From contig BFEA01000779.1 of assembly GCA_003427395.1 (NCBI GenBank), positions 184,532 through 215,349 of the forward strand: a stretch of 30,818 bases of DNA, given 5' to 3'. Below, piece by piece: positions 14,579-25,930 of the stretch. Within the stretch, counting starts at the first letter, position 1, and every line of letters begins with the position of its first letter. The position numbers and the translations under genes were made by a program. Source of the DNA: Chara braunii. Lineage: Eukaryota; Streptophyta; Charophyceae; Charales; Characeae. Below the pieces are notes generated by a model that saw only the letters and a program-made list of their open reading frames with translations, made no database searches and was not told the origin of the DNA.

Positions 14579-17500
14579 TCTGTGTGTGTGCCCCCCGTGC
14601 ACCTTTCCACACGTTGCGAAATGAGAATGAATCTCCTGCAAGAACGCGGGTAGATTTTCTCTCATATGTAAATTTCATAGGGTTTGTTTGTTTGTTTGTT
14701 TTTATTCATTGTTTTCTTTTTTTCTCTTTTCTTTTTCTGTTTCTTCAAAAAGTAAGTCTGGGCAGTGTCCTAGCGGTAGCTCCACCCTCGGCACATACTG
14801 GTCGGCCGAGGCTCAGACTTGATAATTGATCCAAGTACTAATGGTTTAAAGATTTGAAAGGTCGTCTTGTCCATATTTTACAGTTAATTTAATTGGCTAA
14901 TCCTTTTTATTTTATTTTATTTTTTGTTTTTAAAAGAAGTTGTCTTATCCTCATCAGGTGGCATGTTGTTGTTGTTTTTTTTCCCTTCAAGAACATAACT
15001 TTTTTTTTTTTTTTTAATCGAAATCACGTTTTTATTATACACCGTTTAGTTGAGGTAGCTCAATGGTGTGACACTCCAAAGTCGATTAAAAAATTGTGAA
15101 AAAAAAATTGTACGAGTTTTTAATTTTCTTTTGTAAAGACTTCGACTACCAAACGAAACAAAAACGTATGACAATGCACGATGAGGACTGTCATCCTTCA
15201 CGGAGTACGAGAGCCCATGCAGGTGGGTGATACCGGCAAGCGGTCAACCTGTAGCATCAAAACCGAGCTTCTCCGATAAATCAGTCGCTAGTATGTCACC
15301 CCTCCAGTCTCTTTCCTCTACGAACATCAACAGTCACTGTTCAATGCCGCTTTGGGAGATCAACGAGCTATCTCTAGCACCAAGCTTGCCCAGGAAGTTA
15401 CATGAGGCCATGCAGATTGAACCCGAAACCACCTGAATGCCACTTGTATGCCTACTATCTGGACTAGGTCGTTGAATGAAATTCACATCTTGCAGTGTTT
15501 GTTGGTCGACATATATACTTTCTTTTTTATATTCTCACTCACTCATGGACTATTTTTTTTCAGGTCCTTCTTTGATTCAAGATGGTCCCTGTGGGGATTG
15601 ACTCCGCTAGTCCGCGAATTGTAGATCCAATGGGTGTTTTATTGTGCAATGGGAACCACACTTCAAATGAACCTACTTCTTTGGAGAGTCCTTGGATCAT
15701 GGGTCAAGTCCCACTATCGGATTAATCAAATAGTTTTCGAGCGTTTGCGGTTTTTTTATGTCTGATTAGAAAATCCCATAGCCATATCCAGCCTCTCCAT
15801 GTCATTCCCAAAATCATTAATTTTCTTTATTAGTTAAATTTTGTCACACAGGAGCTGAGGAAATTGGTAACGTCGCTTTTGGTGGGGAGAGAAAATTTGG
15901 CAACGCCATCAACAAATTGGCAACACCACCTTCATCCCTCCAAGTCTCCCCCTCCGAAAATCACAGACCCGCTTCATTAGTAGGCATGAAAGTGGACTAA
16001 GGATCACTTTAAAACTGATTCTGCACTGTTGCAAGGGGTTATTTTGCATGACAACGACATGTTCTCTCCAACAGACCTACCATTCAGTCAAAATTTTAAG
16101 GTAGGGCAACAATTGTGTACCGCATGGGCGAGGTGTAGCGCGGCTCGAGCCTTATGCCTCCCTTTACTCCACTGAGAAGATTTGGGGACGAGGACCGGGC
16201 TTAGTTCAACAAACGAGTCCGACCATATGTTTACTCGTGGACGAAGTCGAGGAGACGATGTTGGTAAGTGTCAGACCGAAGAAAGCGAGATGGAAGGATC
16301 GGTTAAGACTATGAGCGACACTATTGGGGGTCAACGAAATTTTTCGATGCCTTGCAAGAACTAGGATTGCATAGATCTACATGAAAAAAAAAGACATTTG
16401 GTGAGGACAGATGACAAACGAAATTAGAAAGAGCAAAAATGCACGCTACCGTCGAGCCAAACCACGAGATAAGAGGTTTTTGTGCTTCGTGCCGGGTATT
16501 TAGGAAAGACAAAAGGATCGACGGCAACAAGGGAGGAACTGGCGTTTGAAGTGTGGAAAAAATGCAAAAGCACACATAAAGACAAAAACTTAATTCGAGG
16601 CGGGACCAGCCGAATGGTGCGAACCTGTGGGTAGAGGATAAGTTCACCTACCTTTAAATCGTACTTGAGGCGAAAACGAGGAAATTGTCGTTTACTTCCC
16701 TCCTTACTATTGCAGGGACTGTCGAAGAGGGACATGAGTATCGAGAAAATGGAAAACGCGGGTTGATCGAGGACTAAAAAAATCAAAGTAAACGATTAAA
16801 GGAAAAAACAGCAAGCGTTTCTGAGGTCCCCCTATTTTTTGCGACCACATTAATGACGTTGAGCCTCTGGGTCCGAGACTTTGAATTAGGCTCGAAAAAT
16901 GAGGTGTGGTACCAAGCCGTTGCTTTTCCCAAGAGTTTGGCCTGCTTGGTCCCTCTCGAGACCTTTCGGGACCGAAACAGGCTCGAGACTAGGCCCGGTC
17001 GCTGCCTCGGGAACAGGGCACTGCAATTCTCTCGATAGTGCGCCCGACCTTGTTAGTGGTACCAAAAGGATGAAGTTCTCCAACGGAGGGCCCAACAAAC
17101 TTTAAAAACCCAACTTGACCATTATTCACGATACTTAGGATTTGCGCACATGCTGGCACACAAGGTATGCTAGCCTTCACACGCATAAGGATCGGGAGGA
17201 GAGGACTTCACATACGTACTTACCAACAAACAGGTATATTGCCCGCCGAAAGGACACAGTCGAGCGGGCGTTGCTCATGTACGGACGCACAGATCAGGGA
17301 CGTGAACTCACACACGGATTAGGCACGCACACGTGCACTGATCTCGGCATACTTGCGTACTGATCAAACGTGTTGTCGGTGCAAATACTCTTACAAGGCC
17401 ATCCGCCCTTGTTTTTGCAAGTGACAAAAAATAAGTTTGGTTTAAAGTATGAGTACACCGCGCAAGTCGTCGTTGTCTCAATTACAATGACTAAGTGGTT

Positions 17501-17934
17501 GACTAAAAAAAAAAGAGTGTGTGGGCGCGCAGACTTAAGGTGTACGTGATCTCTCTTCTTTTCAATGATTGTGAAGTCGGCGTGACTATTGATCAAGTTT
17601 TTATTTCTGATTGAACTAGGATAAAAAATATTTTGTCTCATGATTGGTGCGCTTGACCGTGACATGTACGTACGTGAGGAGGACAACGTCGACGGTGGCT
17701 TAGTTTGTGTAATGAGCAAAGTAAGGTGAGGGGTATGAGCGCAAAGAGTGCTTGATGCTGACCCCGAATAGTGTGTTGGCTTTTGGTTGATTCTTTGATG
17801 TGATTTCAGGTATATTTGTGGTTTAGACTCTGGATTTGACTACCTGCAATTACATATATATGGTTTAAGGGAATCCCACTGTGATTGTGAGAAGTGATCA
17901 CTTCGTATTTTATAACTTTGTACATATATATATA
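14577..17934. other. Stretch without an identifiable gene
   Basis: No conserved protein, RNA gene or clear repeat is visible. The left part has T-rich tracts (14640-15020). GAGGTAGCTCAATGGTGTG near 15050 and TCCTAGCGGTAGCTCC near 14769 resemble tRNA box A, but without a matching box B. Open frames on the minus strand at 16321-16786 have no motif that I recognise. GGTACCAAGCC...GGTACCAAAAGG at 16908-17070 flanks a GC-richer block of unknown nature. Confidence 0.4.
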
Positions 17935-18600
17935 AGGTAACCGACACTCGGAATGGGCCGAACACCCGAACCTGAACGTCCGGACGTACGGGACCCCTTG
18001 GGGATGCGTTCGGTCGTTCGGGCCGAACGTGGATAAAAAAATAAATAAAAATAAAATAAAAAATATTATATAAAAAAAATAAAATAAATAACATTTGCCT
18101 CAAAAGTACATCCAAATTCCTTACCCAATTAGAAATAAAAATAAAATACATAAAATATAACGTATATTAAAAATAATAAGAAAAAAAAAATAGTGAGGGA
18201 GAGAGTACATTTTCGACACCACCATCTTTGAGGATTTTCTTTTTTTTTTCTACAGCCAAATGCCCTGAAAATTACAGATGTGTACTTCACATAATATAAA
18301 AATCATTATTATTTTTTTTTAATAATAAAATTGTTCAAGTCCTACAATAAAGTGAAACTAAAAAATAAAAGTGACGTGAAAAAAAAAGTGGGCGATCATG
18401 TTTTAACACTGCCATCTTTGACGATTTTTTAATTTTGTTTGACTCAGAAAAATGACCTCAAAATTTATAGGCATGTAACTCATATTATAGAAAACTCACA
18501 AAAGAAAAAGGAAAACAAACTTATTTTTAGGGTTCAAAATAAGTTTTGGAGGGGGTCTTACACGTTTGGGTTCGGACCCCGAATGCCCATACGTAAGGTT
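17935..18600 (+). mobile_element. AGGGTWACC-family non-coding element, copy 1
   Basis: The left end follows a short TA run and reads AGGTAACCGAC. After it comes a GC-rich block dense in CGAACG-type words (17940-18030), then an A-rich body. The body contains two copies of an about 190-bp module, seen at CCATCTTTG (18222 and 18412). The right part (18530-18600) matches the reverse complement of the left part of copy 2 (28494-28640), including ACAAACTTATTTTTAGG. No protein is encoded. The paired ends suggest a MITE-like DNA element, but the class is not established. Confidence 0.65.
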
Positions 18601-18781
18601 GGGCTGATTTTGTGTTTGAGTGAAAAGAGAGACACCCTTTTACTTTTTGCTTTTTAGACTTTTTATAGGTCGACGTTGAAGTCTAAGACAACCCATCAAA
18701 GTCAAACCCCTTGAGTTCTCTCCAAGCCCTGGAAGATGAAACTCGTCTCAAAGGCCATAATCGCTGGCTGCCACGATAGGT

Positions 18782-19953
18782 CAGAACCTGTCTACCAACC
18801 TCTCTTCGCAAGGTGCAAAAGAGGGTGTGGTTCTCAACCACCTTAACGGTTGTCTAACGTCGAGAGACTAACCCCTCGAGGTGCATGTCAGCTGGTACTT
18901 AAGTGTCGAACGTGACCCTCGAGACCACTAAGGGCCATGTGATTATGGGTACTACATAGTACTCCATCGTTGTCACTGCTTGAGTATGCACGCATGACTA
19001 GTTGATATGAGTGAGCCCGCGCCCGCGAGATATTTATTATGAGTCTTGTGTGTGACGCTAAACCGATTTCGTGTCGAAAGGTAATGGGTTGGATACTAAA
19101 GGGGTTAGGAGTGTTCGTTCTGTGTGAGTGATCTGACGTTTTGCTTTGGCGTAGTGTAACATGTGGTAAGACGGATGCGTCCCGGTCGACCTACGACAGA
19201 TTGCACTTGAGATTTCAGGCCCCCAGTTTGTCGGTTCGCATGCGGGTACAATAGAGGTGTGGGACAACTCGTATCCCATATGCTAAAGCATACGAGAAAC
19301 GCCCTCGGCAGGGCCACCTCTTCGATTGCAACTGATTAGCTTTCACACGTGGTTCGGCAGCTCGGCGGGGATACGCCCACCTAAGGAAGGTGACAACTCC
19401 CGCAGGTGGAGGTAAGTTATACCTCGATTGACCCTATCCTGTCGTACGGGTTCCCGAGAGGTATGGCTGGCACACTCGGCCGGAGCGACAAAGAAGCTTC
19501 ACTGCACCACGGTAAGGAAGTCCCGCACGAATCCTGCGTGACGCGGTCGGGAGGTCCCCCTGCGGGACCGATGCGCTCGACAACGCACTATGCATTGAAC
19601 AGGGGGAGGATCTCGGGAACGATCGTCATCATCATCATATCTTCATCACCATCATCATCATCGTCAAACGATCATCATCATCATCATCAAACGATCATTA
19701 CCGTCATTAGATCTTCATCGAACGATCATCATCTTCATCATCATCATCATTATCATCATCATAATCATCATTAGTGTTCATGAGTGCGCCAAACAGCAGG
19801 AGAGGAGTTGCGCGAAGTCTTGTGCAGCCACGCGTAATTGCATATCGGACAAGTAAAGTCGCGCGCATCACTGCACAACTGTGCGTTGGGTAGAAAGAGC
19901 CACATGTATCCGCTCAGTGAATCGGGGCAGTCGTGTTCATTCGCACGACATGT
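18782..19953 (+). repeat. Fold-back unit 1, left arm
   Basis: The unit begins CAGAACCTGTCTACCA and contains ACTACATAGTACTCCA, a conserved GGATACGCCCACCTAAGG and the start of an ATC microsatellite. It is 1172 bp long. Confidence 0.9.
19616..19772 (+). repeat. Interrupted ATC microsatellite of unit 1
   Basis: Runs of (ATC) are broken by short AACGATC-type words. Equivalent tracts lie in unit 2 (20797-21080) and unit 3 (22099-22248). The His-rich and Ser-rich frames here are artefacts. Confidence 0.9.
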
Positions 19954-20906
19954 TAGAACCTGTCTACCACCCATTCTCCGCAAGGTGCAGAAGAGGGTGT
20001 GGTTCTCAACCACCTTGACGGTTGTCTAGCGTCGAGAGATTAACCCCTCGAGGCGCATGTCAGCCGACACTTGAGTGTCGAACGTGACCCTCGAGACCAC
20101 TAAGGGCCACGAGATTATGGGTACTACATAGTACTCCATTGTTGTCACTGCTTGAGTATGCATGCATGGCTAGTCAATACAAGTAAGCCCACTTCCTCGA
20201 GATATTTATTATGAGTCTTGCATGTGACGCTCAACCGATTTCGTGTTGAAAGGTTATGGGTTGGATACTAAAGGGGCTAGGAGTGTTTGTTTTATGTGAG
20301 GGACATGACTTTTTGCTTTGGCGTGGTGTAATGTGTGGTAAGAAGGATGCGTCGTGGTCGACCAACGACGGATCTAACTTGGGAGTTCAGCCCCCCAGTG
20401 CATCGGTCCGTGTGAGGGTCCAATAGAGGTGTGGGACAACGTGTACCCCCTATGCTACAGCATACAAGAAACACCCTCGATTGGGCCACCTCCGGGATTG
20501 CAACTGATTAGCTTTCGCACGTGGTTCGGTAGCTTGACGAGGATACGCCCACCTAAGGGAGGTGACAGCTCCCTCAGGTGGAGGTAAGTTATACCTCGAG
20601 TGGCCTTATCCTGTCGTAGGGGTTCGCGAGAGGTATGGCTGGTACACTTGGCCGGAGTGGCAAAGAAACTCCACTTCCCCACAGTAAGAAAGTCCTGCAT
20701 GAATCGGGCGTGACGCGACGGGGAGGGTCCCCCTGCAGGACCGATGCGCTCGACAGCACACTGGGCGCTGAACAGGGGGAGGATCTCGAGAACGATCGTC
20801 ATCATCATCCTATCTTCATCATCATCATAATCGAACGATCATCATCATCATCAGATTTTCATCATCATCATCGTCATAAGATCTTCATCATCATCATCAT
20901 CGAACG

Positions 20907-20972
<66 letters not shown>

Positions 20973-21252
20973 GAACGATCATCATCATCATCATCGAACG
21001 ATCATCATCATCATCATCATCGAACGATCATCATCATCATCATCATCGAACGATCATCATCATTGTCATCATCATCATCACCGTTAGTGTGCATGAGTGC
21101 ACCGAACACCGAGAGAGGAGCTCCACGAAGCCACGTGCAGCCACTCGTAACTGCATATCGGACAAGTCACCGCACAACTGTGCGCTGGGCAGAGAGAGCC
21201 ACGTGTATCCGCTAGGCGAATCGAAGCAGTCGTGCTCATTCGTATGAGAAGT
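19954..21252 (+). repeat. Fold-back unit 2, left arm
   Basis: This is the same order of words as unit 1, starting TAGAACCTGTCTACCA. The longer length (1299 bp) reflects mainly an expanded ATC tract at about 20797-21080. Confidence 0.9.
20797..21080 (+). repeat. Expanded ATC microsatellite of unit 2 with regular CGAACGATC breaks
   Basis: The word CGAACGATC recurs between ATC runs of different length, giving a higher-order pattern. The array sits at the same place in the unit as in units 1 and 3. Confidence 0.9.
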
Positions 21253-22420
21253 CAAAACCTGTCTACCACCCACTTTCCGCAAGGTGGAGAAGAGGGTGTG
21301 GTTCTCAACCACCTTGACGGTTGTTTAGCATCGAAAGATTAACCCCTCGAGGCGCATGTCAACCGACACTTGAGTATCGAACCCTCGTGACCACTAAGGA
21401 CCACGTGATTATGGGTACTACATAGTACTACATAGTACTCCATCGTTGTCACTGCTTGAGTATGCATGCATGGCTAGTTGATATGAGTAAGCCCGCGTCC
21501 TCGCGATATTTATTATGAGTCTTGCGTGTGATGCTCAACCGATTTCGTGTCGAAAGGTTATGGGTTGGATACTAAAGGGGCTAGGAGTGTTTGTTTTATG
21601 TGAGTGATCTGACTTTTTGCTTTGGCGTGGTGTAACGCGTGGTAAGAAGGATATGTCCTGGTCGACCAACGATGAATCGAGCTTGGGAGTTCAGCCCCCC
21701 TGTGCCTCGATTCGAGTGCGGGTCCAATAAAGGTGTGGGACAGCGTGTACCCCCTATGCTACAACATACTAGAAATGCCCCCGGCTGGGCCACCTCTGCG
21801 ATTGCAACTGCTTAACTTTTGCACATGGTTCGGTAGTTCGGCGGGGATACGCCCACGTAAGGGAGGTGACAACTCCCTCAGGTGGAGGTAAGTTGAACCT
21901 CGCGTGTCCCTATCCTGTCGTAGGGGTTCGTGAGAGGTATGGCTGACACACTCGGTCGGACCGACAAAGAAACTCCACTTCACCACGGGAAGAAAGTCTT
22001 GCACGAACCATGCGTGACGTGGCCGGGAGGGTCCCCCTGCGAGACCTACGCGCTCGACAGCGCACTGTGCGCTAAATAGGGGGAGGATCTAATGAACAAT
22101 CGTTATCATCATCATCGAACGGTCATCATCGTCATCAGATCTTCATCATCATCATCAAACGATCATCACCGTCATCAGATCTTCATAATCATCATCATCG
22201 AACGATGACCATCATCATCATGATGATCATCGTTATCATCATCGTTAGTGTGCATGAGTGCGCAAAACAGTGGGAGAGGAGTACCGCTAAGTCATGTGCA
22301 GCCCCTGCATATTGGACAAGTAAAGCTGAGTGCATCACTGCACAATTGTGCGCTGGGTAGAGAGAGCCGCGTGTATCCGCTCGGTGAATCAGGGCAGCCG
22401 TGAGGATTCACGTGGTTGAC
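21253..22420 (+). repeat. Fold-back unit 3, left arm
   Basis: The unit begins CAAAACCTGTCTACCA. It carries a short local duplication, ACTACATAGT repeated at about 21418-21440, and a shorter ATC tract. It fades into the central spacer. Confidence 0.88.
22099..22248 (+). repeat. Short ATC microsatellite of unit 3
   Basis: This is the same position and word structure as in units 1 and 2, but shorter and more degenerate. It includes a small ATCATCATCATGATGATCAT inversion near 22210. Confidence 0.85.
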
Positions 22421-22774
22421 AAGGGGTAAGTAAAGTGGCGCGCATAGACGTTCATACGAGTGTTAGTCGGAGAAGTCGCGCACAACTGCGCGCATCCATA
22501 TGCATCTGCGCTCTAGTCGTGGGTGTTGCGCGCATCTGCGCACAGTCGTGCACGTCCACACACTATTCAGAGGAGCCGCGCACATCACTAGCTAGTCGGG
22601 GGAGCTGTGCGCATCTGCGCACAACCACACACATCCACATGCTTGACAGCGCACAGGGGGAGAGTCGCCTGCATCCATACGTTGGACAAAGAGAGAGCCG
22701 CGCTTCTTCGCGCCATTCGAAGGGGAAGCTGCGCGCATCAGTCCCGCAGTGGGACCCTCCCGTCCACGTCACGC
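22421..22774. repeat. GC-rich central spacer with degenerate GCGCATCTGCGCAC minisatellite
   Basis: GCGCGCATCTGCGCACA-like words recur at about 22531, 22607 and diverged forms elsewhere. They alternate with CACATCCACATG-like words and GGAGCCGCGCACATC-like words. The pattern suggests a degenerate minisatellite of roughly 50-75 bp. It forms the turn of the fold-back. Confidence 0.6.
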
Positions 22775-23500
22775 AGGATTTTGCAGCACTTTGTCATAGA
22801 GCGTTGCGACTCTGGCCGAGTGCGCCAGCCATACCTCTCGTTAACCCGTACGACAGGATAGGGTCATGCGAGGTACAACTAAGTTACCTCCACCCGCGGG
22901 AGTTGTCACCATCCCTTGGGTGGGCGTATCCCCGCCGAGCTACCGAACCAGATGTGAAGGTTTTTCATATGCAATCTCAGAGATGGCCCGACCGAGGGCG
23001 TTTCTCGTTCACTATATGAGGTGCCTAAATCGGACTCATGCGCGAATCGTTGCTCGAGGAAGTGATCTCTCAAGCGAGATTTTACGCTGATCGACTAGGA
23101 AGGTTAAATCTAACCACGAGGGCCTTCTGACACAAATAAAAATCGAACTTCACTCATAAGTCGCGCCTAGTCATTTTTTCCACGCTTGACCTATAACTTT
23201 TCGTAAGCGGATTAGATAAGTATCACGCGTGGGGGTTTGAATAAATATCACGGCGGGACAAGTCTTAGTTATATCGAATAGTCATGAATGAATGTGCAAG
23301 CAGTCGCAATGATGGCGTACTATGTAGTACCCATAATCATGTGGCCCTTTTTTGTGGTCATGAGGGTCACGTTCGACACTCAAGTGTCGCCTGACACACG
23401 CTTTGAGAGGTTAATTTCTCGAAGCTAGACAACCGCCAAGGCGGTTGAGTGCCACACCCTCTTTTGCACCTTGTAGAGAGTGAGTGGTAGACAGGTTCTG
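22775..23500 (-). repeat. Fold-back unit 4, right arm, shortened and inverted
   Basis: Read on the minus strand it starts CAGAACCTGTCTACCA (at 23500) and follows the order of the left-arm units up to the GTCACGC region. It lacks the ATC tract. The part corresponding to the small open frame of the other units is rearranged. Confidence 0.85.
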
Positions 23501-24331
23501 ACTTATCATGCCAGTAAGTGCTATGGAGCGCATCGGTCCCGTATGGGGACTCTTCCAGCCGCGTCACGCAGAATTTGTAGGACTTATCCTTTATCGAGGT
23601 GCAATGAAGCTTCCGTCGCGGCTCCGGCCGAGTCCGCCACCCATACCTCTCGCTAACCCCTACGACAGGACAGAGTCACGCGAGTTACAACTTACCTCCG
23701 CCTATGGCAGCTGTCACAATCCCTTAGGTGGGCGTATCCTCGTCGAGCTACCAGTCCACAGTATGAAAGCTAATCAGTTGGAATCGCAGAGGTGAGTCAG
23801 CCGAGGGTGTTTCTCGTATGCTGTAGCATAGGGGGTATGCGCGGTCTCACACCTCTATCAGACCCTTACGTGAACCGTCGCACTTGGGGGCTAGAGTCCC
23901 AACCGAGACTCGACGTCGGTCGATCAGGACGCCTCCTTCTTACTACACGCTACACCACGCCAAAGCAAAAAAAATCAGATTACTCGCACAAAACAAAACA
24001 CACGTAGTCCCTTTAGTATTCGACCCATAACTTTTTGATACGCAAATCGGTTAGGTGTCTCGCGTGGGACTTAAGATAAAATCACATCAACGCAGAGCTT
24101 CCTCATATCGACTGGCCATGCATGAATACCCAAGCAGTCATGGTGATGGCGTACTATGTAGTACTCATAATCACGTGGCCCTCAGTGGTCTCGAGGGTCA
24201 CGTTCGATACTCAAGTGTCACTTGACACACATGTTGAGGGTTGAATCTCTCAACGCTAAACAACCGCTAAGGCGGTTGGAAACCACACCTTTTTTTGCAG
24301 CGTGCGGAGAGTGGGTGGTAGACAGGTTCTG
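23501..24331 (-). repeat. Fold-back unit 5, right arm, shortened and inverted
   Basis: It begins CAGAACCTGTCTACCA on the minus strand at 24331 and keeps the GGATACGCCCACC and ACTACATAGTAC landmarks. It ends just after the GCGCTC...AGC word that precedes the ATC tract in the left arm. Confidence 0.88.
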
Positions 24332-24510
24332 ACCTTTCGTGACAGTCAACGCTTATGATCTTGACGACGAACTCCATCATTTAGGGCTTGGAGAGAAGTC
24401 AAGAGGTTTGACTTTGACGACTGCCACGGACTTCAACGTCCAACTAAATAATTCTAAAAGCAAAGGGTAAAAAGGGGTCTCCCTTTTCACTCAAATGCAA
24501 ATGGAGGGTT

Positions 24511-25739
24511 ATAAACATGGGACAATCACTTCTCACAATCACATTCCACAACCGAGGTTAGTGATGCCTCGACTACGGAGGTGAGATGACCCTGCTCGAC
24601 ACGCAATTAGGTAACTAATCCTTCCTTTGTGGCGAAAAGTAGTCGTTTCCTTTATAAGCAGCGTCTTGATATAGTCACAACATCGTCCTCCCTTTCGATG
24701 ATAGCGTAAACCATATAGGATCTGGAAGGCGACATCTTCCTATGGACCAGAAGCATAGCTAAGCCTCACTACCACTTATAGAGCTCACAATTTCATCAAA
24801 AATTTATTGAGACATAATAACAAACTTACAACATACTTCTCTTAACCTCAACGAAAGAATTATTGACAAATGTTTTCACATGAAATTTCAGAATGATCCA
24901 AGTCACACATCTTTACGAAAAATAAAATGGATTCGTCATAATGCATCACATATAATATAAAATAATAATCTCAAAGTGAATGGAAGTCCAGTTAAATTGA
25001 TGAATCAAAATATGCATCAATCCAAGTACACAAATAAAGTACATAACTCAGCAAAATAATAATAATAAAAAATTCAACCCTGGTTGCAACGTTCCAAATA
25101 ACTAAAAAAAAAAATAAAGTCATAGCAAAACCAATCTTATAACATTATAACTGAAAGAATACCCAAAAAATCATGATAAAATATATGAAAAATAATTTAG
25201 ATAAAAATAATAATATTAAGAGAGTGTCTGAAATTTATAGATAAAATAATATTTTTTTTAATGTTTGAAAAATAACAGATTAGGATTCAACCAATATCAC
25301 GACAATTTAAATGTATATCCAACCAAAATATTTGAAAAATATCCTTTCAATAAAATCAAATTTTTAGGATATAGAGTTTTAAAACAGTCAGAAACCAATA
25401 AATGATGATAAAATAATGAATTCGCAATAGTCAGAAAGCAATCAAATAATCCATCTGAAAAATAAAATACTTGACTGTCGTTCCACCACGGACAACGATA
25501 GGTAGCCGTTATCCCCATCAATGGCACCACCTGTCGAGCGTATTGGCAGCCGCCTTTATCGCAAAAGGCGAAAACCCTCCCTGCCACGTGGCCCATTAGT
25601 TAAACAAAATAAAATATAAGAACAAAACAAGAGATAACTTGAGGACAGCGCAAACATAACCCCGCGAACTATCGAGGCGGGCGTGGTCGCATCATCGCTT
25701 TGCCGATCTAGTCGGGTACGCAAGTCGTACTTCTCGATG
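24511..25739. other. AT-rich stretch without an identifiable gene
   Basis: The stretch is A-rich between about 24780 and 25460, with many AATAAT and AAAAATAA words. No coding frame of interest and no repeat shared with the rest of the window was seen. Confidence 0.5.
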
Positions 25740-25930
25740 TCCCTTACGACATGATAGGTTTCTGCGGGGTACAACTTGCCTTCCCTAAGGGGTTGTCACC
25801 ACCCTTAGGGGCGTATCCTTACCGAGCTACTGACCCACATGTGGAAACTTTTAATGCAATCGCAGAGGTAGGGCATCCGAGGGCGTTTGTTCGTTCGTTG
25901 CAGTATAGGTACACTTGGTTAAACGCCAAG
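25740..25930 (-). repeat. Diverged fragment of the fold-back unit
   Basis: Landmarks in the same order as in units 4 and 5 are present: TACGACA, GTACAACTTGCCT, TTGTCACCACCCTTAGG, GCGTATCCTTACCGAGCTAC, AATCGCAGAGGT, CCGAGGGCGTTT. It lies about 1.2 kb outside the right border of the main structure, in the right-arm orientation. Confidence 0.8.

Larger units (their letters stand above)
18601..24510. mobile_element. Large fold-back structure with arms of tandem 1.2-kb units
   Basis: The left border (18615-18781) and right border (24332-24505) are diverged reverse complements of each other. Shared words are TTTGAGTGAAAAG, GACGTTGAAGTC, TCAAAGTCAAAC and TTCTCTCCAAGCCCT. Inside, three units run in plus orientation and two shortened units run in minus orientation, around a GC-rich centre. 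The inverted-repeat organisation resembles fold-back (FB/Galileo-like) transposons, whose long terminal inverted repeats are built of internal tandem repeats. No transposase or other protein is recognisable, so it would be non-autonomous. An inverted segmental rearrangement of satellite DNA is the main alternative. Confidence 0.6.

Noticed and set aside
13894-14678. Long open frames of Ser-Leu or Arg-Glu repeats with unknown residues
   Set aside because: They are translations of a CT/GA microsatellite and an assembly gap, with no start context or protein-like flank.
16321-16786. Overlapping minus-strand frames of 108 and 120 residues
   Set aside because: There are no recognisable domains, the two frames overlap each other, and their composition is that of chance frames in this AT/GC-mixed stretch.
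20635-21087. 150-residue frame rich in His, Ser and Ile
   Set aside because: It is a translation of the ATC microsatellite. The equivalent frames in units 1 and 3 are broken or have different lengths.
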